Of a DNA stretch of 64,000 nucleotides, positions 57,449 to 64,000 are shown one piece after another. The first letter of the stretch is position 1, and every line of letters starts with the position of its first letter. A program made the position numbers and the translations under genes. The notes under the pieces are model-generated. The model made no database searches. It saw nothing but the letters and a program-made list of their open reading frames with translations, and had not been told where the DNA came from. The stretch lies in contig NZ_CP108049.1 in the NCBI RefSeq assembly GCF_041435115.1, positions 25,855-89,854 on the forward strand. Reading direction: 5' to 3'. The DNA comes from Streptomyces sp. NBC_00289 (GTDB taxonomy: Bacteria; Actinomycetota; Actinomycetes; Streptomycetales; Streptomycetaceae).

Positions 57449-58327
57449 TGTGACTGAGCGGTTTAGTTGGCGGGTGAGTGCTGTACTTGGCGAACGTTTG
57501 CGGTCTTTCTGGCAACTGCGAGCCCACGACTGCGCATTGTGCGTCCTGCGAGTCGGAGCGCCTGAATGCGGGTGCGAAAACGTCATCTTGACGATAACCT
57601 GGCGCTAGGTCTTTGGGATGACAAGGAGCAGCAGTGCGCGCGTTCGTTTCCCACAACCATAAGGACAAGCCTGCCGTTCGCTCCTTCGCCACGAAGCTGC
57701 GGTTGGGCGGCATGGACATCTGGCTCGATGAGTGGGAACTGAGCCCCGGCGACTCCATTCCTGGCAAAGTCGGGGTCGCCTTGGACACGGTCGACACCGT
57801 GCTCGTCTGCTGGTCCGAGCACGCCAGCACGTCGGAGTGGGTCAAGTCCGAGTTGGAGACTGCGATCATCCGGCGACTGGAAGACGGACTCAGGATCATC
57901 CCAGTCTGCCTGGACGACACGCCACTCCCGGCGCTCCTCCGCCCCCTGTACTGGGTCTCCGTGACCGAAGACGACGACCAGACCGCCGTCAACAAGATCT
58001 TGGGCGTCGATACCACCGGATTCCTTCAGGGCGTCCAACGGCTCCTGGACGAGGCGACCATCGAGGCCGTGTCCTTTCACGGAGCCGGCGTCTACGTGAT
58101 CTGCCCCAACTGCGGCGCTCCGCCAGCCAAGCTCGAACAGTGGGGTGCGACCGACTACGACCGCGGAGACCACTACGCCGGGGTGCGCTGCACTGAGTGC
58201 CGTTGGGAGGAGGGCGGCGAGGTGTAGCAGGTTCGTGCTTGCCGCGACCAATCACGCCTCGGTGCAGCCGCTGTGCCGGGCCAAGGCGCGGCCTCGCTCA
58301 ACCCGCCAACTGAAGCGCTCAGTCACA
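57449..58327. mobile_element. 879-bp non-autonomous cassette with 27-bp inverted ends and 5-bp target duplication
   Basis: The left end (57449-57475, beginning TGTGACTGAGCG) and right end (58301-58327, ending CGCTCAGTCACA) are inverted copies with 25 of 27 matches. CCGCA flanks both sides (57444-57448 and 58328-58332). The only gene inside is the TIR protein; no transposase is present. This is the structure of a mobilisable cargo element. Confidence 0.8.
57634..58227 (+). CDS. TIR-domain protein with C-terminal zinc ribbon
   Basis: This 197-residue protein starts at GTG 57634 after AAGGAG. The TIR fold is clear: RAFVSHNHKDKPAVRSFATKL at the start, DIWLDEWELSPGDSI, VLVCWSEHASTSEWVKSELE and IIPVCLDDT. 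E73 in SEWVKSE sits where TIR NADases keep the catalytic glutamate. A helical linker leads to a zinc ribbon with CPNCG (about 157) and CTEC (about 187). Bacterial TIR effectors deplete NAD or make signalling nucleotides in phage defence. Here the zinc ribbon may be the sensor or nucleic-acid binder. Confidence 0.85.
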   Translation: MRAFVSHNHKDKPAVRSFATKLRLGGMDIWLDEWELSPGDSIPGKVGVALDTVDTVLVCWSEHASTSEWVKSELETAIIRRLEDGLRIIPVCLDDTPLPALLRPLYWVSVTEDDDQTAVNKILGVDTTGFLQGVQRLLDEATIEAVSFHGAGVYVICPNCGAPPAKLEQWGATDYDRGDHYAGVRCTECRWEEGGEV

Positions 58328-58432
58328 CCGCATCATGCTCGGCACCGGCCTGGCCTGCCTGCCGACGCTTGAGTATGGGGCGTGGCGGGGCCGCACAGTC
58401 GGCCCCCGTGTACGGCGAAGGTGTCGCGCCCG

Positions 58433-59944
58433 TCACTCCGGCAACTGCGGGCTGCCCTCGGCGCCGTGCGGCATCTCACCCGCGCTCTCTGACGATGCCG
58501 ATTGGTCCTCGGGGCGTTCGGGTTGGGGCCGCGGCCACTGGTTTGGGCTGATGCGGTGGGCCAGTGCGGGCCAGTCGGCGATGCTCTGCTTGGCCAGGGA
58601 GCGCATCCCGGGGTGCCTGTCGAGCTGTGCGGTCAGGGCCGTGCCCGAGGGCAGGCCGGCCTCGGTGAGGAGCCGGAGCGTGATGACGGCCTCGGTCAGG
58701 TGCAGCGCGCCCGCGAGCGCCCCGGGATCTTCGTGGACTCCGTCGGGGGCGGTGAAGCCGTGGCTCAGTGCGTTGCGGATGCGGGCTGTCACATAGGCCC
58801 ACGGTTTGACTGTGCCGTTGAAGAGCCACTCGCACACCTCGGGCCCGAGTTCTTCGGCCAGGGCCAGGAGGCGCTTTTCCAGCGTGATGCCCATGAATAC
58901 CTTGACTGCGTCACGTACGTCGCGGCGCTGGGCAGCGTTGAAGCCTCCCGCGTCATCGAGCGCCCTACGCACGCGTTCCGCGAAAGGATGCTCCGCCAGT
59001 TCCTCGTGAAGAGCGCGATGGAGTGTCTCGGCTGCGTTGACGACGTCCAGGAGCTGCAGTTGCAGGGACCCGGACCGTCGGTGGGGCTCCACCGCGTCCA
59101 GCGGAACGGAGCAGCGGCGGGCTAGCTCCAGCCACGTCGGGATGAACGATGGCATGCCGTCCAGGGAAGGGGACAGTGGCAGCGGGGCGTGCATCGTCGG
59201 CGCAGGTTCTTCGGGTTCCTCGCCGTCGTGAGGGTCGACTTCGAGGAAGCGCGGCGGCCTGCCTTGAGTGAGGGGATCGTCCGGCACGAGGCGCAGGTTG
59301 AACACGCTGACCGGCTCGTCGACCCCGATGGCGACCAGGGCCCGCAGGGGACCTGCGATTTCCTTCTCCACCTCGTCCAGGGTGAAGCCTGAACGCCTGT
59401 CGGCGCTGACCTCCACGTGTTCCTGCAGGGATTTCACCCGGCGGCCGAAGCGGCGGCTGTCCCGGACACCGATGCGGATCGCTCCGTCGTCCAGAGGGAT
59501 GGTCACGTCGTCGGGCACTGCGTAGGGTCCGGAACGCGCCTGCGGGCCGCGCAGCCCGCTCAAAGGCCACCAGGCCGATAGGCCGGTGAGCTCGAACGCC
59601 ACTGCATGAAAGCGGGTCGATTCGGTGATCTCACCCCCGCGGACCAGCTGCTCGACGCGCCAGGTCATGGTCCACTGATCGCTGGCGCTGTGGGTCGCGC
59701 TGGGGTCCGGTCCCTGCACGTCAGACTCTAGGAAGCACTGCAGCAGGGTGTATGGGACGCCCCGACAGGATCCCCAGAGGGTGTGGGGTGGGACGAGGTG
59801 AAGGCCGTCCCAGCCGCCCGAGTTCACCATCAGGGTGCCGATGAGGCTCAGGCGCCATCCGTCCGCGGTGCGGGTCAGCGACCCGGGCACCCGCAGGCCC
59901 GGCGCATCCGGAGTCCACCACGCGCCATGCTGTTCGTTGCCCAC
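58433..59944 (-). CDS. ApeA-like HEPN anti-phage protein
   Basis: This 503-residue protein has an ApeA-type N-terminal beta domain (GAWWTPDAPGLRVPGSLT, WGSCRGVPYTLLQCF). The C-terminal HEPN domain contains R390-N-A-L-S-H395, the ribonuclease R-x4-H motif, in YVTARIRNALSHGF. ApeA proteins abort infection by RNA cleavage in enterobacteria; the same role is inferred here. GTG 59944 follows a G-rich site. Confidence 0.8.
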   Translation of the reverse strand: MGNEQHGAWWTPDAPGLRVPGSLTRTADGWRLSLIGTLMVNSGGWDGLHLVPPHTLWGSCRGVPYTLLQCFLESDVQGPDPSATHSASDQWTMTWRVEQLVRGGEITESTRFHAVAFELTGLSAWWPLSGLRGPQARSGPYAVPDDVTIPLDDGAIRIGVRDSRRFGRRVKSLQEHVEVSADRRSGFTLDEVEKEIAGPLRALVAIGVDEPVSVFNLRLVPDDPLTQGRPPRFLEVDPHDGEEPEEPAPTMHAPLPLSPSLDGMPSFIPTWLELARRCSVPLDAVEPHRRSGSLQLQLLDVVNAAETLHRALHEELAEHPFAERVRRALDDAGGFNAAQRRDVRDAVKVFMGITLEKRLLALAEELGPEVCEWLFNGTVKPWAYVTARIRNALSHGFTAPDGVHEDPGALAGALHLTEAVITLRLLTEAGLPSGTALTAQLDRHPGMRSLAKQSIADWPALAHRISPNQWPRPQPERPEDQSASSESAGEMPHGAEGSPQLPE

Positions 59945-60130
59945 GTGTCCCCCCAGGTGCGTCTGCGCAGCTCCTTAGCTTCCCACTGGTGCCGCGCTTG
60001 GTGACTCCGACGACGCGCCCACGGTGGTGCTCGCGGTTGCTGGGGCCGTGCGTCATCGTCACCCAGTGCTGCTTCTTCGACTTGGTCCGGTGGCTGCGAG
60101 GTGAGGGCAGTCAGCGGCTGGCGGGCCCGG

Positions 60131-61570
60131 CTAAGGCGAATGCCGGTCTGCCGAACGACGCCAGGGATAACTGTTCCAGCCCTCATCCAGCACAGGGTTC
60201 CGAATACGCGCGTGCCCTGTGAAGGCTTCACTCAGTCCGTAGGTGGAGCGCTGGGAGTCGCTGGCACGCTCGATCAGGAGACGGCCGATGGGGGCATCGG
60301 TGATGGTGACCATGTTCTCCAAGTCGCCGGCGCTGCACACCGACACCGGGACCGCCGTGCTTGGCTGCTGGGCACGTTGGAAGGGTGCGTTCACGATGTG
60401 GAATGGCTCCATGGTCACGATCAGCCCCTGGACGGGACGGTCGGCGGGGATTGACGTGAACTCCTTCTGCCGGCTCGCGATGAGGGCGGCGCTGTTGTCG
60501 ATCTGCTCGTAGGCCCGCCCGAGCATCCGGCGGACCTCTTCGACACGCCTGTCGGTGGCCAGACGCAGATGCTGGGTCGGCCGAACGGACTTCACCTCCA
60601 CCAGCAGCACAAGCTCATCCGTGACGACGATCCAGTCGACGCTGCGTTTGTTGTCCCGGCCGTAGATGATCTCGGGGACGACCTCGGCCTCCGACCACAG
60701 GTCGAGCTGTCGGCCGACGTAGGCCTCGAACAGATCGCCAAGATCCTGCGCGAACGCGTTGCCGTAGCGGGCTACGCCGGTGTAGTAGATGCCGAGCGGG
60801 CTCCCCTTGTCCGGAATGAGATCCGACACCGGAGTCAGATACCCCGGCCCGTACCCACGCAGGAAGGGCTTGCCGCGCAGCGGGTTGAACTCGAACCGTC
60901 GCCGCAGCGGATCAGACGTCAGTCGGGCTGCCTTGTTCTCCTCCTTGAAGGCGGTGGCGTCGGTTACGAAGTGAGCCTCGGTGACGGCGGTGAAGGTGGC
61001 GGCCGGGATGACCTCGAGTACCGGTGCCATTCCGGGTGTTTCCAGCCAGGCCAGATCGAACCGGCCGCCGCACTTAAGGGCAGACGCCCACAAGAGCTGG
61101 GCGATCCCGACGTAGTTCGACAGACCCGTGCCGAACAGATCCTCGTCCCAGCCGGGACGCAGGCACCGGGGTTCGCGGGTTGCAGTGGTCTGCGCGATCA
61201 TGGCCGCAGTGCGGGCCAGGTTCTGGTACGGCGACTCCTGCAAGGTCAGCTGCTCACCAGACATACGCAGCAAGTACCGCTCCAGGGAGTCCAGATTGGC
61301 AACATCCCGGACAAAGTGGTCGTCCAGCTGTGTGTACATCTCCAGGATTTTTTCCAGATCCTGTCCAGACGCGTCGTTTCGGAACTCGTTGCCACAGGCC
61401 AGGGACACACGGGCAACGTCGGCCAGCGCCCAGGGCACGTACTTGAAGGTGCTCCGGCTTTTCCGCCACGCACCCAGGCTGTACGTCGCCGATGCCAGCG
61501 CGATGAGCGGCATGAGTGCACTCGGTCGATGGCGGCGGATCCTCGCCACGTACTCCTGATCGCTGATCAT
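60131..61570 (-). CDS. Putative PD-(D/E)XK nuclease-like protein (479 aa)
   Basis: Residues about 300-360 carry an endonuclease core: AFAQDLGDLFEAYVGRQL, EIIYGRDNKRSVDWIVVTDELVLLVEVKS, with D (VDW) and E-x-K (VEVKS) in the right order. The N-terminal 280 residues are helical and unfamiliar. ATG 61570 is preferred because GGGAAG lies nine bases upstream; starts at 61591 and 61633 are possible. Its place between ApeA and the HNH pair suggests a restriction or abortive-infection role. Confidence 0.65.
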   Translation of the reverse strand: MISDQEYVARIRRHRPSALMPLIALASATYSLGAWRKSRSTFKYVPWALADVARVSLACGNEFRNDASGQDLEKILEMYTQLDDHFVRDVANLDSLERYLLRMSGEQLTLQESPYQNLARTAAMIAQTTATREPRCLRPGWDEDLFGTGLSNYVGIAQLLWASALKCGGRFDLAWLETPGMAPVLEVIPAATFTAVTEAHFVTDATAFKEENKAARLTSDPLRRRFEFNPLRGKPFLRGYGPGYLTPVSDLIPDKGSPLGIYYTGVARYGNAFAQDLGDLFEAYVGRQLDLWSEAEVVPEIIYGRDNKRSVDWIVVTDELVLLVEVKSVRPTQHLRLATDRRVEEVRRMLGRAYEQIDNSAALIASRQKEFTSIPADRPVQGLIVTMEPFHIVNAPFQRAQQPSTAVPVSVCSAGDLENMVTITDAPIGRLLIERASDSQRSTYGLSEAFTGHARIRNPVLDEGWNSYPWRRSADRHSP

Positions 61571-61851
61571 CTGCCTGACTTCCCATGCCATACGGCAAGG
61601 ATCTCGCCAGCACGTGCAAGCTGTCGCCTCCATTACGACGGGCCATCACGACACGAGGCGACGGGGCTCTACCACGATGGCGCGCCCTGGCGGGTACGTT
61701 GCTGACGCCGAAACGACGCCGCGTGCGTGACGCCCGAGGACGCCCTTGAAGGATGCCGGTCGGGGAGAACCCGCTCACCTCCTGAAAACCGCTGCCGCTG
61801 GGGCGGAGGGTCCTGCCACCATCAGACAGGACCTGAACCAGGCGAGGAACG

Positions 61852-62685
61852 ATGGCCAACTTCCGATTCGGCTCGAACGACTACACCGTCAACATCCGCA
61901 CGCAGCACAGCGCCAGCCTCCTGCAGGGCTGGGGCGTACACCGCCTTGTCCTGGGCTTCGAGGTGACCGCCCACGACAAGTACACGGAAGACGCGCCGTT
62001 CCTCGTCTCCGGCAACCTCTGGACGTCCGACCTGCCCAGTCCCGCGAGTTGGGTCGGAGTCCTGCACGCTCCGGGTCCCATCGGCCTGAAGCCGTTCACG
62101 ACTACGCTCACGCTCGAGACCAGCGTGACGGACCAACAGCTGCGCGGTCTGGAGAAGACCCGGGCGGGAGCCGACCTGACCCTGCGTGCCGACCTGACTC
62201 TGACCGGCCTCGCGGAGAGACGACACTGGCCCGTCGCCTCCGACAGTGAGAACATCCGCATCCCGCACGCGGCCTGGAGCATCCAACTCGCCCAGGTCGA
62301 CGTCGGCGCCTTCGTCGACGTCCTCGTCCCGATCACCACCGTGGAGGCCCGTGCGACCGCGGCACGCCGCATCCGCGAGGCGAAGACTGCGATCCGCGAC
62401 CAGCGCTACGAGCACACCGTCACGCTCGCCCGCCAGGCCCTCGACGCCGTACGCGAGGCGTGTGACACCCAGAATGTCAACGCGCGGGCGGCGGGCAAGA
62501 AACCAGCAGAGCGGGACCAGGAGGAGCGCTGGGCGGTGCTCATCCAGAGCGCCTACAACCTGTTCAGCGGCGCCCCGCACGACGACACGGGCACCACGGA
62601 GAACTTCACCTGGACCCGCGCCGACGCTGTCGCGGCTGTCGCCACCGCTGCCAGCCTGCTCGCCCGGCTGGAGGACCTACCATGA
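61852..62685 (+). CDS. Hypothetical protein, possible HEPN-like C-terminal bundle (277 aa)
   Basis: The first 170 residues are beta-rich (FRFGSNDYTVNIRTQHSASL, KPFTTTLTLETSVTDQQL). The last 105 are helical: RIREAKTAIRDQRYEHTVTLARQALDAV, then SAYNLFSGAPHDDTG and WTRADAVAAVATAASLLARL. That spacing resembles degenerate HEPN or abortive-infection bundles. The stop overlaps the HNH-like gene, so the two form one system. Confidence 0.6.
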   Translation: MANFRFGSNDYTVNIRTQHSASLLQGWGVHRLVLGFEVTAHDKYTEDAPFLVSGNLWTSDLPSPASWVGVLHAPGPIGLKPFTTTLTLETSVTDQQLRGLEKTRAGADLTLRADLTLTGLAERRHWPVASDSENIRIPHAAWSIQLAQVDVGAFVDVLVPITTVEARATAARRIREAKTAIRDQRYEHTVTLARQALDAVREACDTQNVNARAAGKKPAERDQEERWAVLIQSAYNLFSGAPHDDTGTTENFTWTRADAVAAVATAASLLARLEDLP

Positions 62686-63518
62686 CGGCCAGCCGGACCT
62701 GTGTGTTCTGCCACGAACCAGCCAGTGGGCAGGGCGAGCACGTCCTGCCTCGGTGGCTTTTCAAACGGTGGAAAGGGCAGGGGCCGTTCACCATCTGGGC
62801 AGGAGGAGAGCCACTCAAGGCACGCGGGGGAGCAGTAGCGCGGTATCAGAACATCGAGCGGGTGCTTCTTCCGGTGTGCGGGGACGGCAGCCGGAACAAC
62901 TGCAACGGGTGGCTGAACCTCACCTTCGAGGAGGAGGCCCAGCGCCCGGTGGAAGCGCTCCTTAACCATCTGGCGGCCATCGGGGAACCGGACGTCACCG
63001 CTGTCGCACGGTGGGCGGTGAAGACGCTTCTGCTGTACCGGCATCCCCTGGCCCGGCACATGGAGCGGGAGAAGGTCCGGCAGTGGCGTGACGAGTATGC
63101 CGACAGGCATGAGCAGAGCGCTCTGTCGCTCCCGCCGGACCTCTTGCCGCAGATGCGTCAGACCGGTCGGCTGCCCGCTGATGTGTCGTTGTGGGTAGCG
63201 GTGGTCGACGAGGACACGAAGCCGCTGGCGCCTCCTGCCATCGATCTGTTCTCGATGCCTTCCAGAGTGCACCGCGAGGACGGGGCGGGAGGCCGTCCCG
63301 GCAGCTCCACGCTCGGCTTCGGCCCACTGGGCAGCAACGGCGCCAGCGCACGGATGGTGTTCCATCTGCTGTTCCACCCGCTGATCGACGTCAGGCATCC
63401 ACTGGAGGAACAGGGGCTGGTATCGCGGCTGTGGCCGTATCCTCCTACGGCACTGGACCCGCAGCTGCTTCCGCGGCTGGACGGTACGTGGGCGGATGGT
63501 TCCAGCCCAGCGGCATGA
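62682..63518 (+). CDS. HNH/zinc-finger endonuclease-like protein (278 aa)
   Basis: The N-terminus reads CVFCHEPASGQGEHVLPRWL and later CGDGSRNNCNGWLNLTFEEEA. This matches the Cys4-type HNH layout in which E-H supplies the catalytic histidine and N-x-x-W/E the third position. The remaining 200 residues are helical without a known family. ATG 62682 overlaps the previous stop. It is probably a DNA- or RNA-cutting effector of a two-gene defence unit. Confidence 0.7.
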   Translation: MTASRTCVFCHEPASGQGEHVLPRWLFKRWKGQGPFTIWAGGEPLKARGGAVARYQNIERVLLPVCGDGSRNNCNGWLNLTFEEEAQRPVEALLNHLAAIGEPDVTAVARWAVKTLLLYRHPLARHMEREKVRQWRDEYADRHEQSALSLPPDLLPQMRQTGRLPADVSLWVAVVDEDTKPLAPPAIDLFSMPSRVHREDGAGGRPGSSTLGFGPLGSNGASARMVFHLLFHPLIDVRHPLEEQGLVSRLWPYPPTALDPQLLPRLDGTWADGSSPAA

Positions 63519-63618
63519 GCGTCGGCTTGCAGGACGGCGAGCGCTGGCCGCAGGCGGGGGAGCTGGAGGTGGAGAAGCTGGAGTTCCCACCCGGCCCCTC
63601 ACCTCTGTCCCCTCCCGT

Positions 63619-64000
63619 TCAGTAGGAGTCCTCCCGCTCGGAGGGCGGCCCGAACTGCACCTTGAGGTCGCAGGTGCACATGCCGCCGTCGTACAGCGTC
63701 TTGTCGCATTCGTCATGGTGGTGCCGGACCGACAGCCGCTTCGGCGGCGCGGGCCGCACGGAGCCGCCCAGCGTCGGCTGAGCGGGGACGGCATGGGTGG
63801 TCGGCGCCGGTGCCGCGCCCGCCCACTGCACGCCCAGCGCAGCGAGCGCGTCCAACTGGTCCTGGGTGAGTTTGTCGCGCCTCGATTTGGCGTTCGAGAT
63901 CCATACGCCCAGCTTCACGGCCACCGGCTCCGCTTCCCCGTCGACCGCGATCTGCTCGCTGTGACCGCGCGGCACCGACCGGTCGGCACCCTCCCGCTCG
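63619..64000 (-). CDS. C-terminal end of a second terminal-type helicase (continues past the right edge)
   Basis: The last 127 codons of a minus-strand gene. The segment VPRGHSEQIAVDGEAEPVAVK and then LGVWISNAKSRRDKLTQDQLDALAALGVQWA aligns closely with the end of the helicase ending at 46161. It adds about 65 residues, including a CTCDLK cysteine cluster. A helicase gene at this position beyond tap-tpg fits the outer end of a Streptomyces linear replicon. Confidence 0.75.
   Translation of the reverse strand, partial: EREGADRSVPRGHSEQIAVDGEAEPVAVKLGVWISNAKSRRDKLTQDQLDALAALGVQWAGAAPAPTTHAVPAQPTLGGSVRPAPPKRLSVRHHHDECDKTLYDGGMCTCDLKVQFGPPSEREDSY

Noticed and set aside
1..64000. tRNA or rRNA genes and a tyrosine-recombinase attachment site as in integrative elements
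   Set aside because: No cloverleaf with a GTTCRA loop, no rRNA-like sequence and no integrase or excisionase gene was seen. The tap-tpg pair points to a linear replicon instead.

Overview
The window looks like part of a large linear plasmid, or the arm of a linear chromosome, from Streptomyces or a close relative. It has very high GC, GTG and ATG starts with strong Shine-Dalgarno sites, dense ATGA/GTGA overlaps, rare TTA codons, a WhiB-like protein, a full tap-tpg telomere-replication pair and terminal-type helicase genes. No rRNA, tRNA or CRISPR array was seen.

Left third (1-27 kb): a conjugation and accessory block of the kind carried by actinomycete plasmids and integrative conjugative elements. 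It begins with a GntR-family repressor (minus strand). A long plus-strand series follows: small soluble proteins, WhiB-like, DUF5999, a DUF2637 membrane/coiled-coil protein, several membrane proteins and an FtsK/SpoIIIE (TraB-type) DNA translocase. Further right are DUF6919 and RRQRL-type zinc proteins, a Pycsar-type membrane effector, a P-loop kinase, GGDEF, ASCH and sigma-factor genes, an extra DnaN sliding clamp and a RapZ-C/HIT fusion. Hairpins and repeated intergenic modules separate the transcription units.

Middle (27-46 kb): a 44-bp near-perfect palindrome precedes a ParA gene and a non-canonical partner. Next come a PIN-domain protein, a MobF-type relaxase without a helicase domain, a dense GGTGCGCA/TGCGCACC repeat region (candidate oriT or origin), a HEPN-like protein and a replication-relaxation family protein. 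From 38.4 to 42.9 kb there is a compact cluster: a divergent XRE/TPR regulator, a 49-residue peptide, a JmjC-type oxygenase, an aldo/keto reductase and an APH-like phosphotransferase. It reads like an undescribed peptide-modification (RiPP-like) pathway. A RelE-like orphan, a 12-bp tandem repeat and an ATP-dependent DNA ligase follow.

Right third (46-64 kb): a helicase that lost everything before motif I abuts a transposition module with a DDE transposase, a TniB/MuB-type ATPase, a second ATPase carrying a copy of the transposase's own N-terminal DNA-binding module, and a fourth protein that may be a dead ATPase. Next are a divergent second terminal protein, then tap-tpg. A TIR-domain gene lies inside an 879-bp cassette with 27-bp inverted ends and a 5-bp target duplication. 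An ApeA-like HEPN protein, a PD-(D/E)XK nuclease-like protein and a two-gene unit ending in an HNH-like protein complete a probable defence island. The window ends inside a second copy of the terminal helicase, so a telomere may lie not far beyond the right edge.
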